Assembly: GCF_902459685.1 (NCBI RefSeq)
Contig: NZ_CABPSF010000003.1
Coordinates: forward strand, 496,001-560,000
Direction: 5' to 3'
DNA length: 64,000 nt
DNA from: Pandoraea iniqua
GTDB lineage: Bacteria > Pseudomonadota > Gammaproteobacteria > Burkholderiales > Burkholderiaceae
Position 1 is the first letter of the stretch. Each line of letters begins with the position of its first letter. Below, in pieces: positions 34,638 to 43,647 of the stretch. The position numbers and the translations under genes are program-made. The notes beneath the pieces are model-generated. The model had not been told where the DNA came from and ran no database searches. It worked only from the letters and a program-made list of their open reading frames with translations.

Positions 34638-34889
34638 CGTCGTTTCAATCCACCGTTTTGTAGTTGTTGACGGATCGCACCCCGCGACGCGCGAAGCCAA
34701 CGTTCTCAACGTACTGCTCGCAACCGTCGCCTATGAGTTATAGCGCAGTGCAACGCCGATAGGTTGTTGCGCCCTTTCCCGCCTTCTAGCTTCCACAAAT
34801 GAAACGCGAGGCATCGCTTTTCGCCGCGCGTCGTGCCCGTCGCCTCTCGGACTGACGGCATCTCGCTCTACCCATTTGTGGAGACTTAT
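34638..34889. other. Intergenic region upstream of the AidA-like pair
   Basis: Holds a TTGACG hexamer in GTTGTTGACGG (about 34664-34674) that may be a -35 element. No lux-type box or coding frame with a ribosome site was found. It presumably carries the promoter of the two AidA/PixA genes. Confidence 0.4.
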
Positions 34890-35390
34890 ATGTCTGAAGT
34901 TACTGATGTACTCGTCGCGATCGACACCAAGGCGGTTCTCGATCGGTATGGCAGGAACAGCAGCATGTCGAATCCGCCGTTGATCGACGCCAAGCACGTG
35001 TTCATGATCGTCACGCACAAGAACGTTGTCAGCGGCCAAGCCGGCGGCGAGCTCGATGTTGCCGCACGGATCGGCGACGTGATTCGCTGGCGGGAAAATT
35101 CGCTCTCGCTGGGCTTCGAAGAGTCGTGCATCTTCTACAAATTCGTGAGCACTCAGGTCAAGTTGATCTCCGATCCCTCGCCGCGCGAGGCCGAAGTCAA
35201 AATTCCCGTGCCCAATCCGGACGACCCGTCCAAGCCGAAGAAACAACAGGTCTCGAACTACTTCTGGTCTTGCGAAACGCTCAAGACCGGCCGCGTGACG
35301 TATCACTTCCAGTTTCAAATTCTGGATCGCAGCGGCAATCTCTGCGGCTGCTATCAATGGGATCCGTTCATCAGCATTCGTAACGACTGA
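34890..35390 (+). CDS. AidA/PixA inclusion-body family protein
   Basis: A 166-residue protein of the AidA/PixA family: VLVAIDTKAVLDRYG, the conserved IGDVIRWRENSLSLGFEESCIFYKF block, and the C-terminal VTYHFQFQILDRSGNLCGCYQWDPFI. Relatives include Burkholderia AidA (quorum-sensing-controlled, needed for slow killing of nematodes) and Xenorhabdus PixA, which accumulates as inclusions. Molecular function is unknown. ATG 34890 follows GGAG at seven bases. A second, diverged family member follows 90 bases downstream. Confidence 0.88.
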   Translation: MSEVTDVLVAIDTKAVLDRYGRNSSMSNPPLIDAKHVFMIVTHKNVVSGQAGGELDVAARIGDVIRWRENSLSLGFEESCIFYKFVSTQVKLISDPSPREAEVKIPVPNPDDPSKPKKQQVSNYFWSCETLKTGRVTYHFQFQILDRSGNLCGCYQWDPFISIRND

Positions 35391-35480
35391 GCGCGCTGAC
35401 TGAACCCCTGAACCTTATTTGCCGGCGATCCACCGCACGGTGGATCGCGCGACCCCACGCCCCACGGGAAGGAATCTACG

Positions 35481-35978
35481 ATGGCCAAAGACAAGCCAAC
35501 CCACGCGCGCGAGGCAAACGCCGCCGGTACCAACGTATTGCTCGTCATCGATACCGGCGCGCTGCTCGCCGGGGAATCCGAGCCCGCTTGTTGCTACGCG
35601 CTCTGCACCGGCATGGACTCGCTACTGACAAGCAACGACGGGCAACTTCATCTCAATGCGGCGGCCGGCGAACAGGTACACGTCAGGTGGTCGCCGACCG
35701 CCGTACGCGGCGAGCATGCCGTACTGCTCGACTTGCAGTTGGCCAATGAGGACGTGCTGACGAATCTCACGCTGCAAACTAACCCGGCGGCCACCGTCCA
35801 AGTGCCGCAGATGGGAGAACCGGGCGAATGTGAAGCGCGTCCCGCACACGATGCGTTCTGGCAACTCGACGTCGCCGCCGAAGGCAACGTGGAATTGAAG
35901 CTTAAAGCCATCGTGACGGATCGCGACGCGGAAATCGCCGGTACGTTCGAATGGCCCCTGAGCATTGTTGTCGGCTGA
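35481..35978 (+). CDS. AidA/PixA-like protein, diverged second copy
   Basis: A 165-residue protein. It keeps the family layout: NVLLVIDTGALLAG at the start, GEQVHVRWSPTAVRGEHAVLLDLQLANEDVL in the middle and VELKLKAIVTDRDAEIAGTFEWPLSIVVG at the end. It has little residue identity with the preceding gene. ATG 35481 follows AAGGA. Tandem copies of this kind are usual in Burkholderiaceae and suggest heteromeric assembly or separate targets, which is inference. Confidence 0.8.
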   Translation: MAKDKPTHAREANAAGTNVLLVIDTGALLAGESEPACCYALCTGMDSLLTSNDGQLHLNAAAGEQVHVRWSPTAVRGEHAVLLDLQLANEDVLTNLTLQTNPAATVQVPQMGEPGECEARPAHDAFWQLDVAAEGNVELKLKAIVTDRDAEIAGTFEWPLSIVVG

Positions 35979-36047
35979 GGGCATCGCCCGGGCGTTCCGA
36001 GCCTCACTCATCTATTTAGAAATCGAATGGCATGCATTTTGATATTT

Positions 36048-36066
36048 AATTTGTCGATGCGCAGTC
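36048..36066 (+). promoter_or_regulatory. LysR-type box upstream of the amidohydrolase-cupin operon
   Basis: AATTTGTCGATGCGCAGTC matches 17 of 19 bases of the sequence at 39427-39445 in the promoter of the LysR gene that follows this operon. It lies 130 bases upstream of the amidohydrolase start. Confidence 0.5.
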
Positions 36067-36197
36067 CGTTCGCTATCTTGTAAGTCTTTCCCCGCACTTC
36101 ACGCCCCCACGCGACCCCGCGGCGCTATTGCGCCAACCCCAGCCAACCTGAAGGAAGGCAGCGCCAGCGAGGCCCCGGGCAGCATAGAGGCCGCTCC

Positions 36198-37424
36198 ATG
36201 ACTCACCGCGTTTTCGTCGGCGCCGTTGGTGCCGACGGCAGTCCCCTCCACCTCGCCACGCGCGACGGACGCTTCACGTACGTCGGCCCGCAAGCCCCCG
36301 ACACCGGCGGAGCTCAAGTCATCGATCTGCAAGGCAAGCTGGTCTTGCCCGGCTTCGTCGACGGTCACATCCACCTCGACAAAAGTTTTCTGGGCGACAG
36401 CTGGCGCCCGCATCGTCCGGCCGCCACGCTGCGCGACCGGCTGGCCGCAGAAAAAGAGGAAATCGCTGCCGCCGCGCCAATGACGCAGCGGGCCGATGCG
36501 CTCATGCGCCAGTGCGTCTCGTTCGGCACGGTGGCCATGCGCTGCCACGTGGATGTTGACGCCAGCACGGGCCTCACGCATCTGCACGCCATCATGGCGA
36601 TGCGCGATCAATGGCGCGACCTGCTCGACATCGAACTCGTGGCCTTCCCGCAAGCGGGCGTCATGACCTGCCCCGGCACGGCCGAGGTTCTCGAAGCCGC
36701 CGTTCGTGAAGGCGTGCAAGTGGTCGGCGGCATTGATCCGACCACGCTCGACGGCGACGCCCAAGGGCAACTGAGCATCGTGTTCGGCATTGCCGAGAAG
36801 CACGGCACGAAGATCGACATTCATTTGCACGAACCGGGTGAGACGGGCCTCGCGCAACTGCACCGCATCGCCGCCCGGACGCAGGCGGCAGGCTTGCAAG
36901 GCCGTGTGTCGGTGAGCCATGCCTACGGGCTGGGCGATATCGGCCCCGCAGAACTGGACGTGATCGCCCGTGCGCTGGCCGATGCCGGTGTCTCGATCAT
37001 GACCAATGCACCCGGCGACCGCGCTTTCCCGCCGATTCTGCGGCTGCGCGAAGCGGGCGTGCGGGTGTTCACCGGCAACGACAATATTCAGGACAGCTGG
37101 TGGCCGTACGGCAACGGCGACATGCTGCAACGCGCGATGCTGATCGGCTATCGCTCGGGCTTCTATACCGACAAACACTTGCAAGTCGCACTCGATATGG
37201 GCACGTATGCTGCTGCCGCCGTGATCGGCAAGGACGACTACGGCCTTCGTGTCGGCAGTGAAGCGAGCTTCGTCGTGTTCGATGCCCCGAATGCTGCCGC
37301 CGCCGTTGCCGCGGCACCGGCCGCACGTGCAGTCATTCGCCACGGACGTTATTGGGGTGGCCCGGCGCAGCTTGCGCTGGACGCCGCCCTGTTGAAGGAC
37401 ACAGCAGGGTCCACCCCGACCTGA
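36198..37424 (+). CDS. Amidohydrolase, cytosine-deaminase (CodA)-like
   Basis: A 408-residue metal-dependent hydrolase. First metal motif GFVDGHIHLDKSFL, then VAMRCHVDVDAST, IDIHLHEPGETG (His), SVSHAYGLGD (His) and the catalytic Asp in VFTGNDNIQDSW. These match the CodA/N-isopropylammelide-type branch that deaminates or opens cyclic amides and amidines. ATG 36198 has GAGG at eight bases. It precedes an AllE-like cupin, so the operon likely handles a ureide, hydantoin or pyrimidine-like nitrogen source. Confidence 0.88.
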   Translation: MTHRVFVGAVGADGSPLHLATRDGRFTYVGPQAPDTGGAQVIDLQGKLVLPGFVDGHIHLDKSFLGDSWRPHRPAATLRDRLAAEKEEIAAAAPMTQRADALMRQCVSFGTVAMRCHVDVDASTGLTHLHAIMAMRDQWRDLLDIELVAFPQAGVMTCPGTAEVLEAAVREGVQVVGGIDPTTLDGDAQGQLSIVFGIAEKHGTKIDIHLHEPGETGLAQLHRIAARTQAAGLQGRVSVSHAYGLGDIGPAELDVIARALADAGVSIMTNAPGDRAFPPILRLREAGVRVFTGNDNIQDSWWPYGNGDMLQRAMLIGYRSGFYTDKHLQVALDMGTYAAAAVIGKDDYGLRVGSEASFVVFDAPNAAAAVAAAPAARAVIRHGRYWGGPAQLALDAALLKDTAGSTPT

Positions 37425-37585
37425 CTGTCATGCGCGGTGCCGGGCCTGCGCGAGGCCATGGCACCGTTGGCGTTCGTCGCGCCGAGGTAAAGCACGCTGC
37501 GCGCGCCCCCAGGCGCAGGGTGTAGCCAAGGCAGTCGAAGACGAGCGATGGGGAGAAAAACTAGCGTTATCAGGAGTCACTAGCA

Positions 37586-38425
37586 ATGTCGAAGACCACG
37601 TATTACGCGCCGCACGGCGGGCATCCGGCTCAAACGGAACTGCTCACCGACCGCGCCATGTTCACCGAAGCGTATGCCGTCATCCCCAAGGGCGTGATGC
37701 GCGACATCGTGACGAGCCATCTGCCGTTCTGGGACAACACGCGCCTGTGGGTGCTGGCCCGTCCGCTCTCGGGCTTCGCCGAGACGTTCGCGCAATACAT
37801 CATGGAAGTGGGCGCCGGCGGCGGCAGCGACAAGCCTGAGCAGGACGACAAGGCCGAAGGCGTGCTCTTCGTCGTCGAAGGCGAGATCACGGTGACGATT
37901 CAGGGCAAGGCGAACACGCTCACGCCGGGCGGCTATGCGTTCATCCCGCCCGCTACCGACTGGCAACTGCGCAACCAGAGCCAGAGCACGGCGCGTTTCC
38001 ACTGGATTCGCAAGCACTATCAAGCCGTGGAAGGTCTGCCGTATCCGGAGCCGTTCGTGAAGAACGAGCAGGACGTGGAACCGATTGCCATGCCGGGCAC
38101 CGACGGCCGCTGGGTCACCACGCGTTTCGTCGACATGCAGGACATGCGCCACGACATGCACGTGAACATCGTCACGTTCCAGCCGGGCGGCGTGATCCCG
38201 TTCGCCGAGACGCACGTGATGGAGCACGGCCTGTATGTGCTCGAAGGCAAGGCCGTCTACCGTCTGAATCAGGACTGGGTGGAAGTGGAAGCCGGTGACT
38301 TCATGTGGCTGCGCGCGTTCTGCCCGCAGGCTTGCTACGCCGGCGGCCCCGGCCCGTTCCGCTACCTGCTGTACAAGGATGTCAACCGCCACATGAATCT
38401 GACGCTGGGCGCACAGCCGCGTTAA
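37586..38425 (+). CDS. allE: (S)-ureidoglycine aminohydrolase-like bicupin
   Basis: A 279-residue bicupin of the AllE/UGHY family: FTEAYAVIPKGVMRDIVTSHLPFWDNTRLWVLARPLSGFAETFAQYIMEV-type N-terminus and a second cupin with the metal site IPFAETHVMEHGLYVLEGKAVY. AllE releases ammonia from (S)-ureidoglycine to give ureidoglycolate in purine degradation. No allantoate amidohydrolase or allantoinase lies in the window, so the substrate here may differ. ATG 37586 follows AGGAG at ten bases. It is in an operon with the CodA-like enzyme and is ended by a terminator at 38477. Confidence 0.85.
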   Translation: MSKTTYYAPHGGHPAQTELLTDRAMFTEAYAVIPKGVMRDIVTSHLPFWDNTRLWVLARPLSGFAETFAQYIMEVGAGGGSDKPEQDDKAEGVLFVVEGEITVTIQGKANTLTPGGYAFIPPATDWQLRNQSQSTARFHWIRKHYQAVEGLPYPEPFVKNEQDVEPIAMPGTDGRWVTTRFVDMQDMRHDMHVNIVTFQPGGVIPFAETHVMEHGLYVLEGKAVYRLNQDWVEVEAGDFMWLRAFCPQACYAGGPGPFRYLLYKDVNRHMNLTLGAQPR

Positions 38426-38476
38426 GGATCATGCAGGAGGGTGTCGTCGCGAATTAGTGGCAAATCGCGACGCGTC

Positions 38477-38511
38477 AGGCCGGTCGGCACCACGCCGCAC
38501 CGGCCTTTTTT
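38477..38511 (+). terminator. Rho-independent terminator after the AllE-like gene
   Basis: AGGCCGGT (38477-38484) pairs with ACCGGCCT (38499-38506), followed by a T-run to 38511. It lies between the AllE-like gene and the convergent LysR gene. Confidence 0.85.
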
Positions 38512-38521
38512 ATGCGGAACG

Positions 38522-39415
38522 TCACGACTTCGCCGGTCGCGTTTTCGATTCCAGCATGCCGACCAGCACCTTGGCGAGCGCCTTGACCATCGGGTCGGCG
38601 GTGGGGCGATGAAAGATCGCCAGCTCGAAGGTGTCGACCACCGGCAGCCCCTGCGCACGCCCCAGCACAACATGGCCCGGCAGCACCGCGCGCGGCGGCA
38701 CCAGACTCACGCCCATGCCATCGGCAACGGCCCCCTGAATGCCGCTCAGGCTCGAACTCGTGAAGCTGATGCGCCAGTTGCGGCCCATCGCTTCGAGCGC
38801 ATTGATCATGTCGTCGCGATACAGGCCACGCGTCGGAAACGTGACGAGGGGCACCGGGTCGAGTTGAAACGAGGGATGGGTCGCGCTGTCGATCCACGCC
38901 AGCTTTTCGGGCCGGCATGCCACCGATTCCCGGCTGTTGCGCCGCTGCTTGACCAGCACGAGATCGAGTTCACCGTGATCGTAACTGCCGAGCAGATCGC
39001 GGCTCAGGCCGCTCGTGACTTCGAGTTTGACCTGCGGATACTGCCGGTTGAAACCTGCGAGTACTTGTGTCGTTGTACCCGTCGCGAAATCCTCGGGTAC
39101 GCCCAGACGCACCGTCACCGCGACCACAGCGCCGGAGAGCGCTTCGAACATCTGGTCGTTGAGCGCGAGGATCTGACGCGCGTAGCCGAGCAGCATTTCA
39201 CCGGCATCGGTGGCGTGCACTTCGCGATTGCCGCGATCCAGCAGCTTATGTCCGACCATGTCTTCGAGCCGTCGCACCTTCTGACTGACGGTGGACTGGG
39301 TCGAATGCAGCCGCGCGGCAGCCGTCGTAAAACTGCCGCAGTCAGCCACCATGATGATGGAGCGCAACAGATCCAGATCGAAAAGCGGTCGATTCGATTT
39401 CGCACTGCCGGCCAT
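38522..39415 (-). CDS. LysR-family transcriptional regulator
   Basis: A 297-residue regulator with N-terminal helix-turn-helix (FDLDLLRSIIMVADCGSFTTAAARLHSTQSTVSQKVRRLEDMVG) and a LysR substrate-binding domain. The sequence is like regulators of small catabolic operons in Burkholderia. An ATCGA-N7-TCGAT dyad lies 17-33 bases upstream of its start, and a close relative of that sequence occurs before the amidohydrolase-AllE operon, which suggests control of both. No ribosome site precedes ATG 39415. Confidence 0.92.
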   Translation of the reverse strand: MAGSAKSNRPLFDLDLLRSIIMVADCGSFTTAAARLHSTQSTVSQKVRRLEDMVGHKLLDRGNREVHATDAGEMLLGYARQILALNDQMFEALSGAVVAVTVRLGVPEDFATGTTTQVLAGFNRQYPQVKLEVTSGLSRDLLGSYDHGELDLVLVKQRRNSRESVACRPEKLAWIDSATHPSFQLDPVPLVTFPTRGLYRDDMINALEAMGRNWRISFTSSSLSGIQGAVADGMGVSLVPPRAVLPGHVVLGRAQGLPVVDTFELAIFHRPTADPMVKALAKVLVGMLESKTRPAKS

Positions 39416-39426
39416 GGTTAGTATTC

Positions 39427-39448
39427 AATTTATCGATGGGCAGTCGAT
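39427..39448. promoter_or_regulatory. LysR-type dyad ATCGA-N7-TCGAT
   Basis: ATCGA (39432-39436) and TCGAT (39444-39448) form a LysR-like interrupted palindrome next to the LysR start. The 19 bases from 39427 recur with two changes at 36048-36066. Confidence 0.55.
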
Positions 39449-39545
39449 CTTGTATCACGCACGACAGGTGCCCGACAACTGGGGTTTCACGGCGTTGTCG
39501 GGCACCCTTTACTGCGATTTCCGCTGAATTTCGAATCGTAAGGCG

Positions 39546-41372
39546 TTACACCCCCAAGGCACGGCCGTCGCTGCGCGGGTCGTGCGCCCCGCTCATCTGC
39601 CCTTGTGCGCTGATACGAATTGCGCCGGGATGCCCGGCCAGTTGACTCTGCGCGGGCAACGGACTCATCTCATGCCCACGCGCCGCGAGGTCCGTGAACA
39701 CGGCCGCCCCGGCATCCTGTTCCAGTTTGAGGCTGTCGCGACTGTCCGAGAACGTTTTGCCCAGCAGAAAGCGCGGGCGGCCGAGCGCGGTTAGCGGGTC
39801 CATGCCGTAGTCGATCAGGCGAGTGAGCACGGCAGCAAGCGTCTGCGGCTGACCGTCGGCCCCCTGCGTGCCGTAAAGCAGGTGTGGCCGTCCCTGTTTG
39901 AGATACATGCCGGGATTGAGCGTGTGGAACGGGCGCTTGCCGGCGCGCAACACGTTCGGACTGCTCTCGTCGAGACTGAACGACGCGCCGCGGTTGTGCC
40001 ACAACACGCCCGTGTCACCCAGCACCACACCACTGCCCCAGTCGAAATAGACCGTTTGCAGCATGCTCACGCAATTGCCTGCGCTGTCGGTGGCGCCGAT
40101 GTAGACCGTATCACCCGTCTTGTAAACATGCGGCCAAGGCATCGCGCGATCCATGCGAATGCTTCGCGCGTGGGCGTCGAGCGTCGCACTTGCCAGCAAA
40201 CGATCGACCGGCACATCGACAAAGTCCGGGTCGGCGACATACCGGTTGCGGTCGATGAAGGCGAGCTTCACCGCTTCGACCAGCACGTGGTAATAATCCG
40301 CACTCCCCTCCGGCATCGATGCCAGATCGAAGCGGTTGAGAATGCCCATGATCTCAAGCGTCGTCACCCCTTGAGTGGGCGGGCGCAGCCCAAGCAACTC
40401 GCCGTCGCGATACGCCACACGCAACGGCACTTCCTCGCGTGCCTGCGTCTTGGCGATATCGTCGAGCGTAAGCGGCGAGCCAACCCGCTTCAGTCCCGCC
40501 GCGACGCGGGCGGCCAGATCGCCCTCATAGAATTCACGTCCTCCGTGGGTGGCGATGCTGTCGAGACTGCGCGCCAGTGCTGGCTGGACAAACTGTTCGC
40601 CCGCTTGCGGAATGCGGCCGTTCGGCATGTACACCGACGCGAAACCCTCCCAGCCCGACAACTCGTTCGCACGCAGCGTCTGCCAGAATTGCTGCGACGG
40701 CGTGACCGGAAAGCCATTAGCCGCGTATTCGGTCGCACGCGAGAACAGCGACGACCACGCCTGTTTGCCGCCCCATTGCGTGCGGCCGAATTCGAACGCC
40801 TTCTCCCATATCGCAACGGTGGCGGCCGTCGTCAGTGCCGCGCCGGGGCCACGCACGGGAATCTCCCCACGATAGGCCGGCAGCTTTGCCGCCGACTGCC
40901 CGATGCCGGACAGCGTGCGCACGTTGCCATCGCGATCGCTGATGACCATGAACGCGTCACCGCCCAGCCCAGTGAAATGCGGATACGTCACGCTTAGCAC
41001 GGCACCGATGGCAATCGCGGCTTCGATGGCATTGCCGCCTGCGCGCAAGACTTCAAGCCCGGCCTCGCTGGCCAGTTCGTGCGGGCTGGTGACCATGCCG
41101 CGCGTCGACTGCGCGAGACGCGGATCGCCGCGTGTGGCGGATGTTGCGGATGCCGCAGTGGCCGGTGCTGCCGTAGCGGCCTCGGCGGTCGCAGCAGTCG
41201 CAGCAGTTGCGACGGGCAACACAGCACTGCCAGCCAGTGCCGCCGTGCTCATCAGAAAATCGCGGCGCGTGGTCCCGCCGTCCCCCGTGATACCCGAGTG
41301 TGTCGTTGACAGCCCTGCGGCCGCTGCGTGTGTCGTCGACGGCCTTGCGACCGTTTTTCCTGCGAACGTCAT
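39546..41372 (-). CDS. Tat-exported gamma-glutamyltransferase-family protein
   Basis: A 608-residue Ntn-hydrolase precursor. A twin-arginine signal (TTRRDFLMSTAALAG) precedes a low-complexity Ala/Thr linker, then the GGT large domain (GGNAIEAAIAIGAVLSV, TGLGGDAFMVI). The autocatalytic cleavage site is in GDTVYIGATDSAGNCVS with predicted nucleophile Thr422. The glutathione-binding loop differs from E. coli Ggt, so a gamma-glutamyl or other amide substrate is possible (YwrD-like class). ATG 41372 follows GGGAGGGGG. It is the last gene of a run with DUF1097 and an amidohydrolase. Confidence 0.9.
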   Translation of the reverse strand: MTFAGKTVARPSTTHAAAAGLSTTHSGITGDGGTTRRDFLMSTAALAGSAVLPVATAATAATAEAATAAPATAASATSATRGDPRLAQSTRGMVTSPHELASEAGLEVLRAGGNAIEAAIAIGAVLSVTYPHFTGLGGDAFMVISDRDGNVRTLSGIGQSAAKLPAYRGEIPVRGPGAALTTAATVAIWEKAFEFGRTQWGGKQAWSSLFSRATEYAANGFPVTPSQQFWQTLRANELSGWEGFASVYMPNGRIPQAGEQFVQPALARSLDSIATHGGREFYEGDLAARVAAGLKRVGSPLTLDDIAKTQAREEVPLRVAYRDGELLGLRPPTQGVTTLEIMGILNRFDLASMPEGSADYYHVLVEAVKLAFIDRNRYVADPDFVDVPVDRLLASATLDAHARSIRMDRAMPWPHVYKTGDTVYIGATDSAGNCVSMLQTVYFDWGSGVVLGDTGVLWHNRGASFSLDESSPNVLRAGKRPFHTLNPGMYLKQGRPHLLYGTQGADGQPQTLAAVLTRLIDYGMDPLTALGRPRFLLGKTFSDSRDSLKLEQDAGAAVFTDLAARGHEMSPLPAQSQLAGHPGAIRISAQGQMSGAHDPRSDGRALGV

Positions 41373-41493
41373 ACCCCCTCCCAGCGTGGTGTTATCTCGC
41401 GGCGAGGCGCGCCCGACACCGGCAAGCGCCCCGCCGCCACATGCGATGGCATGCCGACTGATGTGTTTCAGTCGTCTGCCTCAGTCGTGGGCT

Positions 41494-42030
41494 TTAGACT
41501 TCGGCCTTCCAGCCCTTCCAGTTGCGGTGATGCGTGACTTCCGGGGCCGAGTAGCGTTCCTTCACCCACGCGTACACCGGGCCGAGCGCGTTCATGGCGA
41601 TGGCCGCACCGAGCGCCGCCATCGGGTCTTGCGGCACCGGGCCGAAGCCGCCGAACAACGTGGCGAAGTACGTGGCAAAGCCGAAGAACATGCCCGGAAT
41701 GAAGTTCAGACCCGGGAACACGCGAGCGAGCGCCATCATCGTGCCGTTGCCGGTGAAGAGAATCACCATCTCGGCCAGCACGAGCGTGTTGCCGGTGAAC
41801 TGCGTCGAGGCCTGTTTGAACCCAAGCACGATCAGGAACGCGAAGAACGATCCGACCGGCAGCGTGGCCCAGATGCGTTTGAGATTGACCAGACTCGGCC
41901 CGCCCATGGCGAACGTGGCGGCCCAGCTGATGAAGATCGCCCACGGCGGCAAGTGCAGCGGCAGCATGGCAATCGGGATGGTCGTGACAGCAAGTAGCGA
42001 GGCAACAACTTCCGCAGGCAGCTTCTTCAT
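41494..42030 (-). CDS. DUF1097 integral membrane protein
   Basis: A 178-residue protein with about five hydrophobic helices (VVASLLAVTTIPIAMLPL, WAIFISWAATFAMGG, VGSFFAFLIVLGF, FIPGMFFGFATYFATLF, ALGAAIAMNALGPVYAW). It resembles the DUF1097/YcdZ-type inner-membrane proteins whose role is unknown. ATG 42030 follows AAGGAG at eight bases. Its place between an amidohydrolase (28 bases upstream) and the GGT-family gene suggests a transport role for their substrate or product (inference). Confidence 0.82.
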   Translation of the reverse strand: MKKLPAEVVASLLAVTTIPIAMLPLHLPPWAIFISWAATFAMGGPSLVNLKRIWATLPVGSFFAFLIVLGFKQASTQFTGNTLVLAEMVILFTGNGTMMALARVFPGLNFIPGMFFGFATYFATLFGGFGPVPQDPMAALGAAIAMNALGPVYAWVKERYSAPEVTHHRNWKGWKAEV

Positions 42031-42058
42031 GATTGTCTCCTTGAGTTTTATAAGCACT

Positions 42059-43330
42059 TCATTGCGCACAACAACATGAATGGCGGTGGATTTCGCAGCG
42101 ATGCTCCGTTACCACCGTGATGCGCCCGCGCTTGATCACCCATGAGCGAGGCGGGATATCGAGCAGCGCGTCGGCAACTTTGTAGGTATCGAGAATGACG
42201 AGGTCGGCCTGCTTGCCCACGGCAATGCCGTAGTCGTGCGACAGACCGATGGCGCGCGCGGCGTTATGCGTGCCCATGTCGAGAATGGCCTGCTGATGCT
42301 CCGGCACCCCGAACTGCGCCACGTGGGCGAGCAGGTTGCCGATGAGCAGCATGTCGGCCTTGCCGAACGGCGTGAACGCGTTGCGCACGTTGTTCGACGA
42401 GTACGCGACGTTCACGCCTGCGCTGTGCAGTGCTTTGACCGGTGTCAGCCCGCGACGCTGGTTCTGCTGGTCCTTGCGGCCGCCCAGATAAAGGTCGGTG
42501 GCGGGCAGCGTCACGATGCTGATGCCGGCCAGCCGGATCTGTTCAATGACGGGGGTAAGCGTGTCGTTGTCGAGCGCCCCGAGGCTGGTCACGTGACCGA
42601 GCGAAACGCGCCCCTGATAGCCCGTCTCGATGGTTTTCTGCGCGATGTAAGAGATGGCGGCGAAGCGCTGATCGCTGGTGTCGTCGGCAAAATCGGCGTG
42701 CATGTCGACAGGCGCGTCGAAGCGCTGCGCCAGCTCGAACACGATGTCGATGTGGCGCTTGGTGTCGTCCCAGTTCAGTTCGTTGTACGGGCACCCGCCG
42801 ACCACGTCCGCGCCCATGCGCAGCGCGTCGATCATCAACTCGTAGGTGCCCTTCGACTTGAGAATGCCTTCCTGTGGAAACGCCACGATCTGCAAGTCGA
42901 GCAGGCTGTTGTACTCGTCCTTGAGCGCGAGCAGCGTCTCCACACCGATCAAACCCTGAATCAGATCGACGTCCGGGTGAGCGCGCACGGCCACCGTGCC
43001 GTGCTTCACCGCCATGTCGAGCACCTGACGCGAGCGGTCGAGCACGTCTTCGCGCTCCTGTTTGCTCTTGAGAATGCCGGTCACGCGAATGGCTTCGTCG
43101 AGCGTGCCGAAGCGGGCAGGCAGGCGGCGATGCAGCAGCGCCTTATCCAGATGCAGGTGAGCTTCGATGAGACCGGGGATTGCCGCCCGTCCCTGCGCGT
43201 CGATGATCTCGTCGGCCGAGGCGTCGATGCCGGGCTCCAGCGCGACGATGCGCCCGCCTTTGATTGCTATGTCCACGAGCGGCGCTTCATCGCGCACGCA
43301 CACGTTGTTGATCAGCAGGTCCACATGCAT
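42059..43330 (-). CDS. Amidohydrolase, cytosine-deaminase (CodA)-like (second)
   Basis: A 423-residue hydrolase with first metal motif GLIEAHLHLDKALL, then VRAHPDVDLIQG, PVDMHADFADDTSD, SLGHVTSLGAL (His) and VAYSSNNVRNAF in place of the usual GTDN-type Asp motif. It belongs to the same broad family as the enzyme at 36198 but is clearly diverged. The last metal/catalytic position reads Ser-Asn-Asn instead of Asn-Asp. ATG 43330 follows AGGAGA at eight bases. It heads the run with DUF1097 and the GGT-family protein, suggesting breakdown of a cyclic amide. Confidence 0.87.
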   Translation of the reverse strand: MHVDLLINNVCVRDEAPLVDIAIKGGRIVALEPGIDASADEIIDAQGRAAIPGLIEAHLHLDKALLHRRLPARFGTLDEAIRVTGILKSKQEREDVLDRSRQVLDMAVKHGTVAVRAHPDVDLIQGLIGVETLLALKDEYNSLLDLQIVAFPQEGILKSKGTYELMIDALRMGADVVGGCPYNELNWDDTKRHIDIVFELAQRFDAPVDMHADFADDTSDQRFAAISYIAQKTIETGYQGRVSLGHVTSLGALDNDTLTPVIEQIRLAGISIVTLPATDLYLGGRKDQQNQRRGLTPVKALHSAGVNVAYSSNNVRNAFTPFGKADMLLIGNLLAHVAQFGVPEHQQAILDMGTHNAARAIGLSHDYGIAVGKQADLVILDTYKVADALLDIPPRSWVIKRGRITVVTEHRCEIHRHSCCCAQ

Positions 43331-43647
43331 GGTGCGGTCTCCTCAGGTCTCGAATGTTGTCGATGTTGTTGTTGATATGGGGATACAAGTGCGGTGTAAC
43401 GGCGGCCGGGGTGGCATTCGGCATTCGCCCCGCAGGTCGGGACTGGACTGGCCTAAGTGGGTTTGAACTGGTACTCAGGTTATGGGAGTGCCTCGACGCG
43501 GGGCATCGGGATTTGCTGGTTTTCGTCTAAGAATTTCCCTAGACGCGGTGCAGCATTGGTTTGCGAGGGAAATGGGCGTGCATACGCTGGCCGCCGACGG
43601 AGGTCGGGGCAACGTAGCAATGCGTTGGAAACGTACGAACAACGCCC
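43331..43647. other. 317-base intergenic region, two-component genes to amidohydrolase
   Basis: No gene is seen. It must hold the promoter of the amidohydrolase-DUF1097-GGT run and the end of the NarL-type regulator gene. A short imperfect dyad, TCTA-AGAATTTCCC-TAGA, lies near 43527-43544. Whether the adjacent response regulator binds here is unknown. Confidence 0.4.

Noticed and set aside
34638-34889. Search for a lux-type quorum-sensing box before the AidA-like pair
   Set aside because: No CTG-N10-CAG-like dyad of acceptable quality was seen.
43374-43387. GATATG-GG-GATACA, a partial TGTATC-type repeat upstream of the second amidohydrolase
   Set aside because: Spacing is eight bases and one half-site differs, unlike the three well-matched copies.
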